Below are positions 9,210 to 16,460 of a DNA stretch of 64,000 nucleotides, piece by piece. Below the pieces are notes generated by a model that ran no database searches, had not been told where the DNA came from, and worked only from the letters and a program-made list of their open reading frames with translations. Numbering within the stretch: position 1 is the stretch's first letter; every line of letters starts with the position of its first letter. The position numbers and the translations under genes were made by a program. The stretch is from CAZUZD01 sp964624465 (GTDB lineage: Bacteria; Planctomycetota; Planctomycetia; Isosphaerales; Isosphaeraceae), in NCBI GenBank assembly GCA_964624465.1, contig CAZUZD010000001.1, positions 1 to 64,000 on the forward strand, read 5' to 3'.

Positions 9210-9393
9210 GGCCAGTCCATCGGCTATGGAGCCCGCCGGCGCCAGACGCGATCCGCAGCGAACGTGGGATCCTGGCAGTCAAGCTCGGCCCCATGCCCAG
9301 CAGGGGGAATCCACCGCGAGCTTCCGCCGGGAACGCTGCCACGTCTCGGTCCTGCTTTGGTTGTGTCGTGAAGCCAGAAATCGGGAGTTGTCG

Positions 9394-10068
9394 ATGCTGG
9401 GCAGTTCAGGCACGGATTCGTTCTGGGAACGCGAAGTCTATTCCAAGGGTCTCCAGGTGAACCGCTGGCCGTACCAGGAGGTGGTCTCCACGTTCAAGCG
9501 GCTCGAGGCGGGGCTGCCCAGGACCCGACTGAGGATTCTCGAGGTGGGCTGCGGGACGGGAAACAACCTTTGGTTCTTCGCAGCGGAGGGTCACGAAGTC
9601 CATGGTCTCGACATCAGTCCGTCGGCCCTCACCCTGGCGCGACGGCATCTGGTCTCACACGGATTCCAGCCCGAACTGGCCATCTCGGACCTCACTACGC
9701 TCCCCTTCGCAGACGCCGCGTTCGATCTCACTCTCGAACGTGCGTGTCTGTCCTGCATCGCTAGTTCGCAACAGCCGCAGACGATAGCGGAGCTGCACCG
9801 GGTCCTGAAGCCCGGCGGAGTCCATCTGTCCTTCTCGCTTTATGGAATGTCACATCCCGATAAGCATGCGGGTGAGGAGATCGAACCAGGGACCTTCGCG
9901 CGATTCAAGTCCGGGAGACTCGCCAGGTCGGGGCAGGTCACCTTCTTCGATGATGATCGGATTCGGCGGCTCTTCGCCAGCTTTCAGTCGGTCTCGACGA
10001 AGCGGACGTGCGTCTTCGAAGGGCCTGCTCTGTTGTCGGAGGAGTACTCGGTAGTGGCTCAGAAATGA
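9394..10068 (+). CDS. Class I SAM-dependent methyltransferase
   Basis: This 224-aa protein carries the complete class I signature: motif I ILEVGCGTGNNLWFFAAEG, the acidic end of strand 2 (HGLDIS), motif II region LPFADAAFDLTLERACLSCI, and the post-II strand ELHRVLKPGGVHLSFS. The open frame reaches back to 9202, but ATG 9394 has a good GGGAG site six bases upstream and begins just before the fold. It is most likely a sugar O- or N-methyltransferase for the preceding glycan locus; a free-standing small-molecule enzyme is also possible. Confidence 0.8.
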   Translation: MLGSSGTDSFWEREVYSKGLQVNRWPYQEVVSTFKRLEAGLPRTRLRILEVGCGTGNNLWFFAAEGHEVHGLDISPSALTLARRHLVSHGFQPELAISDLTTLPFADAAFDLTLERACLSCIASSQQPQTIAELHRVLKPGGVHLSFSLYGMSHPDKHAGEEIEPGTFARFKSGRLARSGQVTFFDDDRIRRLFASFQSVSTKRTCVFEGPALLSEEYSVVAQK

Positions 10069-10334
10069 GGAGCCGCCCGGCCTGATTCTGCAGCTGAAAG
10101 CGGGGCACGTCCGACCGAAGGGCTCTCGTTTCGTTCGAGCTTTCGGTGCGGAATGGCCTCGTTTTCCAGGCATGTCAACCGGGGCGCGGGCGGTGGGTCA
10201 GGTGGGGCACCCTGGCCCACAAGCTGGCGAGGGGTGCGGGGCCGGTGGGCGAGTGAACGGGTTCAGCGGCAGACGCCGTCCGGCCCGGCGACCCTCGGTC
10301 GAGGCGAGACGCAAGTCGAACCAACGCAACGACT
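10069..10334. other. Non-coding junction between glycan locus and IS graveyard
   Basis: No supported gene is visible. The stretch holds G-rich, low-complexity sequence (around 10180-10260) and ends where the minus-strand IS701 remnant stops. The right-hand end of the IS701 element probably lies here, but no terminal inverted repeat could be fixed by eye. Confidence 0.4.
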
Positions 10335-10885
10335 TTAATGCGACTCCGTTAACTTTGTATTGTTGATCGCCAGCCATGGTCGGCAGTATGCGCAGTCGGC
10401 ACGGCTGGTGGGAGCCAGCAGCCGTTGCAGCGCCCGGCGGATTGCCGGCACCGAGATCACGGGCGCTCGGCGCCCCCCTTTTTGCCCGGCCGGGATCGTC
10501 CCCGACGGGCTCGATGGCGTTCCATCGTCAGGAACCCAAACGCCAGCATCACCAGGCACGCGTGGTGGTGGAAGCCCCGCTACGAGCGGCCCTCGTGGTG
10601 GTCCAGGCCCAGCTCCTCCTTCATCTGCTGGTAGCCCAGTTCGACCGGCCAGCGACTCCGCCACAGCCGCACGGCTCGCAGCCGGCTCGTGGCCGCCGGC
10701 AGGTTTCTGAAGGCGTATTTCAACGCACCATCGGCCTGCTCCTCGATCAACAGCCAGATCGGTCCAGAGGAGGCGCACTCGCCCGTCGCCCAGCCGGAGG
10801 CCGCTAGACCTGCAGCCATGCGAAGCGGCCGGTCATCGGCCCCTTGGTCCCCTCGCGCCAGGTCACCTTCCGCCGCTGTCAAGTG
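10335..10885 (-). pseudogene. IS701-family transposase C-terminal remnant with frameshift and internal TAG
   Basis: The complement encodes recognisable IS701 C-terminal sequence in pieces. WREGTKGPMTGRFAWLQV is in one frame. After a frame change come SGWATGECASSGPIWLLIEE, KYAFRNLPAATS, and RSRWPVELGYQQMKEELG followed by LDHHEGRS. An in-frame TAG then stands where Trp is expected, and reading continues as RGFHHHACLVMLAFGFLTME. The tail AIRRALQRLLAPTSRADCAY is the usual family ending. The N-terminal two-thirds is missing, so the gene is dead. Orientation matches the IS701 fragment at 1-123. Confidence 0.75.
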
Positions 10886-10954
10886 ACACCAACCTCTACG
10901 AGGTTCAGTGACAGATAGTCTTACGAGGGTGGACGGACCCAGGGCACATCACAG

Positions 10955-10972
10955 CGGCCCCCTTGGGGGCCG
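10955..10972. terminator. Perfect GC palindrome downstream of istB
   Basis: CGGCCCCCTTGGGGGCCG is a perfect 18-base palindrome just beyond the istB stop (minus strand). It could act as a hairpin terminator or belong to the IS21 end. There is no U-tract, so assignment is weak. Confidence 0.3.
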
Positions 10973-10996
10973 TCCGCTCGGCGGCCCGGACCCGGC

Positions 10997-11410
10997 TCAC
11001 TTCATGAGCTTCACCAGGTCCTGGAGCCGGTAGCTCCGGCCTCGGATGTTCAGCACCACACTGCGGTGCAGCAGGCGATCCAGGATCGCCGCCGCCAACG
11101 CCTCATCTCCCGCGAAGATCCCCGGCCAATCCTGCTCGCTCCGGTTCGTCGTGATCGCCGTGCTCCCCCGGCAGTACTGGTAGCTCACCAGCCGGAAGAA
11201 CAGGCTGGCGTCCTCGCGGTTCATCGGCTCGAAACCCACCTCGTCTACCACCAGGTACGAGACGTTGAAGTACTTCTTCCGTCGCAGTCGCTGCGGCGCC
11301 ACCGAAGCGTCCTTGCGTATCTCGTGCAACAGGTCCTCCTGCCGGAAGCACGCGATCGAGAACCCGAGCTCGATCGCCTTGACTCCCAGGCCCACGTACA
11401 GGTGCGTCTT
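10997..11410 (-). pseudogene. istB: istB (IS21 helper ATPase), C-terminal half
   Basis: On the complement this begins with the Lys-Thr-His of the IstB P-loop (KTHLYVGLGVKAIELGF). It runs through RQEDLLHEIRKDASV, the Walker B-type strand YLVVDEVGFEPMNREDASL, sensor region STAITTNRSEQDWPGIFAGD and the family ending DRLLHRSVVLNIRGRSYRL. The N-terminal half of the same gene lies at 13902-14269. Between them sits a serine-recombinase element. Joining 14269-13902 to 11408-10997 gives exactly 780 nt, an uninterrupted 259-aa IstB. IstB assembles IstA transposase in IS21 transposition and is inactive while split. Confidence 0.85.
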
Positions 11411-11413
11411 GAC

Positions 11414-13501
11414 TCAACCACCGCAGTGCTCCTCCAGCAACGTGATCTGCAACACCTTGCCGGCCTTGAGTTCTCGGAACTGCCTGATCGTCAGCTGTGT
11501 TCTCGGGAACAGGTAGCAACCGTAGCGAGCGTTTTTCTCGATCCCGATGGCGCCGCGGCCGATGCCGCGGTAGATCCAGGATGGGTCGATCCGGATCCGC
11601 CGGGCCAGGTCGCGGACGGTGTAACCAGGTAGGCGTTCTCCCCGGCGAACTTGCTCCAGGCCCATGAGGATGCCGTGGCGGCGGCGCAGCTTACCGACGA
11701 CCGCAGGGGTAAAGCACGAATTCCGGCATGGGCGGAAGCCTTCCGCGTTCAGCAACTCGGCGATCGCGGCGTCGTTGCTTCCCGCCTCGACCGCTCGACG
11801 AACCCGTTCGATGATGAGCGTTTCTCGCTCCGTCGCACGGAACGATGACATCGCCACTGGAAACGACGTCTCGGTGACCACGCCGCCGCTCCAGACGAGC
11901 CTCATCCGCACGATCCCGTTCGCGTCACGGTCGAGATTGACCCCGGTCACCAGGGTCCGAACCAGTGACTTCCGGGTGTCAAGCGGGAGCCGATCCCAGA
12001 CCTGCGGCAAGCGGCGGCCGACATCGGCGAAGGCTGTGCGCACGGCCTCAGGGATCGTGACAGCCGGTTTGCCGCGGCCCTTCAGCTCGGCAAGACGCGT
12101 TTTCGCCTGCTCAAGCTCGGCAAGGGCAGCCTCCCACCGCGACTCGAGTGTCGACGCGATCAGGCGATTCTCGGGATCGACGTTGTTGTACTGACGCTCG
12201 GCGCGCTGCGCCGCGTATTCCAGCCTCTGCACGTCCTGTTCGACGTGACGTTCCAGCTCGCGCTGGTGGTCTACCTGTTTCGCGTTGACGGCTTCGAGGG
12301 CGTCAATCTCGGCCGGCTGGAGCACCTTGAAGAACTCGTGGACCACGGCCTCATCGATCGCCTGGCCGCCGATGTACTGACAGTTCGGTTTGGCCTGGCT
12401 TGATTGGTATAAGTTTCAGGTATATTGAAATGGATTCTGCTTGTAGATCACCTGCATGGTGTGGCCGCAACGCCCGCAACGCACGAGCCCCGTCAGCGTG
12501 GCTGCGCCACAACGGATCGCTTGCCTCCGCGTCAGGCGTTCCGCCATCTTCTGTCGATTCTCCTCGATGGTCGCCAGGACCCGTTCGTGTTGCTCCCAGG
12601 TAATGTAAGCCGGATAGACGTCCTTGACCAAGGCGAGCCACCGGTCGCGTGGCTGGCGGATTCGTCGGGTCGAGCGACGTCCCGGGGTCTGTCGCGTCGC
12701 GTCAGCGATCCGCCGACCGTAGGCGAATCCCCCGGCGTACGCGGGGTTCTTCAGGATCGAGAGCATGGCCGCCGAGTTGGGCTCCTTCCACAGCACCGTA
12801 CCCGCGTAGAGGCCTGATGTCTGACGACGTGGGAGCTTCAGGTCGTGCTTCGCCATGTAGCGGAGAACCTTCTGCGCGCTGCCGAGTTCCTGGAACTTGT
12901 CGAAGGCCAGACGGATCCGGTCCTGTACGCTCTGGTCGGGGTCAAGTTGCACCACGCCGAGCATGTCGCGGACGTACCCCGTCGGCCGGTGTTGCACGAG
13001 TTCGCCGCGCCCGGCCTTCGAGAGGCGGCCGGCATCCATCCGCATGCGGATGCTGTGTAGCTCTGCCTCGGACAAGGTTCCTTTCAACCCGAGAAGCAAT
13101 CGGTCGTTGAATTCTCGCGGATTGTAGATGCCCTCGGCATCGGCGATCAGCGTGTCGAACAGGCCACAGAGCTCCAGGAGCCGATGCCAGTCGGCGCAGT
13201 TGCGTGAGAGCCGTGAGACCTCGGTGCCGATGATCAGGCCCACCTTCCGCAGGCTCACGTCGGCAACCAGCCTCTGGAAGCCGTCGCGTCCCGCGACGTG
13301 TTTCGCTGGTTGGGCCTGATCCTCATCGATGAGCACAATCTGATTCTTGTGCCACCCCCACTCCATCAGGCGGCCGGTGAGGGCTCGTTGGTTAGCCGCG
13401 CTCTCGCAGTTCTTGAGGACCTGCTTGGGTGTCGACTGCTGCAGGTAGACGACGGCCTGGCGATTTCGGTGGGTCGGTAGGATCTTGCTCGAGCCGTTCA
13501 T
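11414..13501 (-). pseudogene. Large serine recombinase interrupted by one in-frame TGA
   Basis: Codons 1-361 and 363-695 are in one frame, broken only by TGA at 12418-12416. Resolvase domain: QAVVYLQQSTPKQVL (catalytic Ser in QQST), 'GLIIGTEVSRLSRNCADWHR', then ELHSIRMRMDAGRLSKAGRG. Recombinase domain about 180-290: ILKNPAYAGGFAYGR. Zinc ribbon: CGRCGHTMQVIYKQNPFQYT, stop, then AKPNCQYIGGQAIDEAV. The stop replaces the third zinc Cys. A coiled-coil region (VDHQRELERHVEQDVQRLEY) and an HTH-like end (TVRDLARRIRIDPSWIYRGI) follow. Without readthrough only the catalytic part and half of the zinc ribbon would be made. The ATG is preceded by GGAGG at nine bases. Confidence 0.8.
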
Positions 13502-13604
13502 CCTCGATGACCTCCGTGAGAGCCCTGACGATCGCCTCGGTGACCGCGTCGCGCTCGCCCGGTGGCAGGAACCCCCAGACGAGTTGGCTTGGAATCGGCC
13601 GCAT
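13392..13604 (-). CDS. Small protein of the serine-recombinase element
   Basis: This 70-aa protein (MRPIPSQLVWGFLPPGERDA, then VTEAIVRALTEVIEDERLEQ) has a strong Shine-Dalgarno, AGGAGGGG, five bases before ATG 13604, which fixes the start. It overlaps the recombinase start by 110 bp and the end of orf1 by about 107 bp, so the three genes are packed together and probably coupled. No domain is recognised; the acidic amphipathic helix suggests a partner-binding or accessory role for the recombinase. A directionality factor is possible but not shown. Confidence 0.55.
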   Translation of the reverse strand: MRPIPSQLVWGFLPPGERDAVTEAIVRALTEVIEDERLEQDPTDPPKSPGRRLPAAVDTQAGPQELRERG

Positions 13605-13900
13605 GGTCGCCCCTCCTACCTGAGCGCACAGCTTGGAAGGTGGCGAGCAGTGCTTCAACGGCGGAGACGGTGAGGACGGTCGGTTCGGGTCGGGGTTCGG
13701 AGGTGAGGTCGGTGCTGGCGACGGGGATGTAGGCGATCAAGCCCGGAAGAACTTCGACCTGACAGTGTCGGATGTGTCCCGGAAGGCGGGCGAGGCCGGA
13801 TAACTTGAACGTCTTGCCGAAGAGGGGATGACCGGGATCAGTGACGGTGACTTGCCCCTCGCATTCCTCGGTGACCAGAGGGGTATTATGCTGGACGAGG
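13498..13900 (-). CDS. orf1 of the element, lacking a start codon in the integrated state
   Basis: An open frame on the complement encodes PLVTEECEGQVTVTDPGHPL, FGKTFKLSGLARLPGHIRHC and VLPGLIAYIPVASTDLTSEP, then TVLTVSAVEALLATFQAVRS. It reads like a small folded protein of about 85-100 residues. No ATG, GTG or TTG occurs in frame between the upstream stop (inside istB) and the TTG at 13740, which is inside the conserved part. CTG 13878-region is the only near-cognate start. Joining the element ends would add an in-frame GTG from the recombinase 3' end. Function unknown. Confidence 0.45.
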
Positions 13901-13901
13901 T

Positions 13902-14269
13902 TTGCCCACCCTGGGCGGGCCCTGCACCAGCAATGTCAGGTGCTCCCGCACGAACCCGCACGTCGCCAGCGTCTCGATCTGACGCCGATCCACCGACGGC
14001 TGGAACGTGAAGTCGAACTCCGCCAGCGTCATCCCGGGCGGCAGGCCCGAGAGCCGCAGTGATGTCCGCCCCCGACGCTCATCCCGACGGTCCAGCTCGC
14101 ACGCCGGCAGCCGGTCCAGCACCTGGTGCGCCGAGCGGTTGTGCTGCACCGCCTCGGTCAGCTCGTGCGCCAGCCCCTCGGCCGCGTGTAGCAGGCCCAG
14201 CCAAGTCAGCCGCTCCCGCGTGCCGTCGATCTCCAGCGGTGCCGCCTTGGTCCGGGTGGAGGTGCGCAT
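13902..14269 (-). pseudogene. istB: istB, N-terminal half ending in the P-loop
   Basis: ATG 14269 begins MRTSTRTKAAPLEIDGTRER, followed by 'LGLLHAAEGLAHELTEAVQH', the IstB N-terminal domain. The segment LSGLPPGMTLAEFDFTFQPS and DRRQIETLATCGFV lead into LTLLVQGPPRVGK. It stops inside the Lys codon of the Walker A motif, where the serine-recombinase element begins. The rest of the protein resumes at 11410. The gene overlaps the istA tail at its start, as in IS21 elements. Confidence 0.8.
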
Positions 14270-14415
14270 CGCGCCACCTCCGCCAGCGCGGTGTACGGGT
14301 CGATCGAGCAGCACTCGACCGGCTGCAGGGCGATCTCCTGGAGCCGGCGGCCCATCCGACCCAGCGGCACCGGTGGCGCCACCCGCTTGTCCCCCGGGCC
14401 CTCGTAGTGGTCCGA
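14206..14415 (-). pseudogene. istA: istA (IS21 transposase), C-terminal remnant
   Basis: The complement encodes SDHYEGPGDKRVAPPVPLGR then MGRRLQEIALQPVECCSIDP and YTALAEVAR, the ending typical of planctomycete IS21 IstA proteins. The DDE core is absent: homology stops abruptly near 14415 and is replaced by the oppositely oriented DDE transposase remnant. The usual stop overlapping the istB ATG has been lost, since the frame reads on past EVAR to 14206. This confirms that the adjacent istB halves came from an IS21 element. Confidence 0.65.
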
Positions 14416-14444
14416 GTTCAGCAATCTCGTATGAGTTCGGGTTC

Positions 14445-15023
14445 CTTGACATCTGTCGCCGGCGGCCCAGCCTCGACGCCCCAGTGGCCGTCGACTCGGT
14501 CGGCATGGCCACACACCACGCCAGCTCCTCTTACAGATGACGCCGCCGCGACACCGGCATCGACGCCCCTCGCAGCCGATATCACCACTTCCCCAAGTTC
14601 GGGCTGCTCTGCGACGGGGCCACGCAGCAGGTGCCGGCCTGCGTGACGAAGCGAGGCCCGACGCCCGACGTCGTCGAGTTCGCTTCGCTGCTGCGACAGG
14701 CCCGGGCGCGGCGGCGGATGCGGTGGGTCGTCGCCGACGCCGTCCACGACAGCGAGCCGGACCACCGGGTGGCCCGCGACGAGGTGGGCATCCACACGGC
14801 GATCCCGCCGGCCTGCGACCGGCCATCAACCGACAGTAATTCCCTGGCCGGCCGATACCGTCGACTGATGGCGGTCCGGATGGACCGGGCACGGTAGGGG
14901 CAGCGGTGGTAGGTAGAGACCTTGATGAGCATGGTCACGAGGCGTCAGGTCGAGTCGGTCTGGAGCCGCGACCCGCAGGGATGGTGCCGCGACATGGCTC
15001 TGATTGCAAAGATAAAATGTCGT
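14445..15023 (+). pseudogene. DDE transposase (IS4/IS5-type) with three in-frame stops
   Basis: One frame encodes a transposase interrupted only by TGA 14538, TAG 14895 and TAG 14910. All three catalytic acidic regions are readable: VAVDSVGMATHHASSSYR (first Asp), MRWVVADAVHDSEPDHRVA (second Asp) and VETLMSMVTRRQVESVW (Glu). FPKFGLLCDGATQQVPACVT and TKRGPTPDVVEFASLLRQA fit the family. The TAGs replace an expected Tyr and Gln in '.YGQRWQVET'. The N-terminus is missing and the left end abuts the istA remnant head-on. Family assignment (IS4/IS5 superfamily) is by motif recall. Confidence 0.65.
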
Positions 15024-15037
15024 GAGTGCGTTGTTAC

Positions 15038-15043
15038 TATAAT
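15038..15043 (+). promoter_or_regulatory. Consensus -10 hexamer upstream of the esterase gene
   Basis: A perfect TATAAT lies in a short AT-rich patch (15001-15065), about 170 bases before the esterase ATG. No good -35 box stands 16-18 bases upstream, so promoter function is tentative. Its position just past the transposase relic means it could be an IS-borne outward promoter. Confidence 0.3.
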
Positions 15044-15216
15044 TGATAGTCCACAGATAAGACTGGCCTGTGTTCTCATCATCAGGTTATTTTCTGGATG
15101 CTACGCTCGGCCATGCCATGCTTCAGATGTTCGGCGGAGCGGCTCTGGCGTTCGACTCGATCGAGGTGATCGCATTGCCTTCGGTTCAAGGGTTCTATTT
15201 TCTCATCGAGGTTTCG

Positions 15217-16428
15217 ATGTGTCGTCTTTCCATCCCAGCACTGATCGCCTGCGTGCTGATCTCCACCCCGCTCTTCGCCGCTGGGAAGCCCGTCAAGGTG
15301 TTCATCCTGGCCGGGCAATCGAACATGCAGGGTCACGCGAGCATCTCGACCTTCGACTCTCTGGCCGACGACCCGAGGACGGCTCCACTCCTCAAGGAGA
15401 TGCGCGGCAACGACGGGAAACCGAAGGTGTGCGACCGGGTGTGGATCACATCGGTCGGCTGTCTCGGCGATGCCTATTCAGACTTGAACGAGAAGAAGGG
15501 CAGGCTGACGGCCGGCTACGGTGCACCGGAGGACAAGATCGGCCCGGAATTCACTTTCGGGATCAGCATGGAGAAGCTGCTTGACGAGCCGATCCTGATC
15601 ATCAAGACATCGTGGGGCGGCCGGAGTCTGCATACCGATTTCCGCCCACCGAGCGCCGGAGCGTTTGCGTGGAGCGAGGCCGAGCTGGCGCGGATAAAGG
15701 CGCGAGGCGACGACATCGATCGAGTGAAGGCGGAGAAGGTCGAGGCCACTGGCGTTTACTACCGCGAGATGATCGCCCACGTTCGGAAGGTGCTCAAGGA
15801 CGTCAAACGGGTAGTGCCCGATTACGATGAGGCGTCGGGCGTCGAGCTCTGCGGGTTCGTGTGGTTCCAGGGGTTCAACGACTACGTTGATGGCGGGGTG
15901 TACCCCGATCAGAACAACCCCGGCGGTTACGACCTGTACGCCGATCTGCTCGGCCACTTCATCCGCGATGTGCGCAAGGACCTCTCGGCCCCCGGGATGC
16001 CGTTCGTCATCGGAGTCATGGGCATCGACGGCATGAAAGGAGACAAGAAAGCACCGATGAGGAACTTCCGCGAAGCCCAGCGGAAGCCGCCCATACTTGA
16101 GGAGTTCAGAGGGAATGTGATCGCGGTGGAGACGGCGCCATTCTGGGATGACGAGCTGGAAGCTCTGAATGATCGGATGGGAAGTCTGGGAGAAAAACTC
16201 GATCAACGGTACAAGGAATCGCCTGACCTGACGCCGGCTGCTCGAGAAGAGTATCGCGAGAGGGCGATCGCGGAGCAGTTCACCCGGGAAGAACTGAGAC
16301 GCCTGAAGGGTGGCGTCTCCAACGGGGCCTACCACTACCTTGGTGCCGCCAAGATCATGGCGCCGATCGGTAAGGTGTTCGCCGAGGAGTTGGCCAGGTT
16401 GAACCCAACTCAATTCCCGAGGAAATGA
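15217..16428 (+). CDS. Secreted SASA/SGNH-type carbohydrate esterase
   Basis: This 403-aa protein starts with a signal peptide (MCRLSIPALIACVLISTPLF, then AAG), which decided the start over the upstream in-frame ATG at 15070. The nucleophile block is KVFILAGQSNMQGHAS, with Ser35. The block FVWFQGFNDYVDGG stands where sialate O-acetylesterases have 'WhQGEsD'. The catalytic His candidate is His373 in GAYHYLGAAKIMAPIG. The family (PF03629/CE6-like) removes O-acetyl groups from sugars outside the cytoplasm. The gene is linked to the following DUF6288 gene, and both sit between mobile-element relics. Confidence 0.75.
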   Translation: MCRLSIPALIACVLISTPLFAAGKPVKVFILAGQSNMQGHASISTFDSLADDPRTAPLLKEMRGNDGKPKVCDRVWITSVGCLGDAYSDLNEKKGRLTAGYGAPEDKIGPEFTFGISMEKLLDEPILIIKTSWGGRSLHTDFRPPSAGAFAWSEAELARIKARGDDIDRVKAEKVEATGVYYREMIAHVRKVLKDVKRVVPDYDEASGVELCGFVWFQGFNDYVDGGVYPDQNNPGGYDLYADLLGHFIRDVRKDLSAPGMPFVIGVMGIDGMKGDKKAPMRNFREAQRKPPILEEFRGNVIAVETAPFWDDELEALNDRMGSLGEKLDQRYKESPDLTPAAREEYRERAIAEQFTREELRRLKGGVSNGAYHYLGAAKIMAPIGKVFAEELARLNPTQFPRK

Positions 16429-16460
16429 CGAGGCGTTTTCCAAATCAACGGATCAACAAA

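Larger units (their letters stand above)
11411..13903 (-). mobile_element. Serine-recombinase element inserted in the istB P-loop codon
   Basis: The element is about 2.49 kb and interrupts istB between the Gly and Thr of GxxxxGKTH, inside the Lys codon. On the coding strand the left junction reads GTGGGCAA then ACCTCG. The right junction reads GAGTC then AAGACGCAC. The shared AA (13903-13902 and 11410-11409) is the 2-bp core expected for serine recombinase crossover. It encodes three overlapping minus-strand genes: orf1, a 70-aa protein, and the recombinase, whose stop lies three bases from the right end. The insertion is exact, because removal restores the IstB frame. The recombinase carries an internal TGA, so the copy may be immobile. 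Confidence 0.8.

Noticed and set aside
12416..12418. Selenocysteine codon in the recombinase
   Set aside because: No SECIS-type hairpin was seen after the TGA, and a zinc-ligand Cys is an unlikely Sec site; kept only as a point to check.
12351..12641. A separate minus-strand gene across the recombinase break
   Set aside because: It is out of frame with the conserved recombinase sequence, which continues in a single frame across this region.
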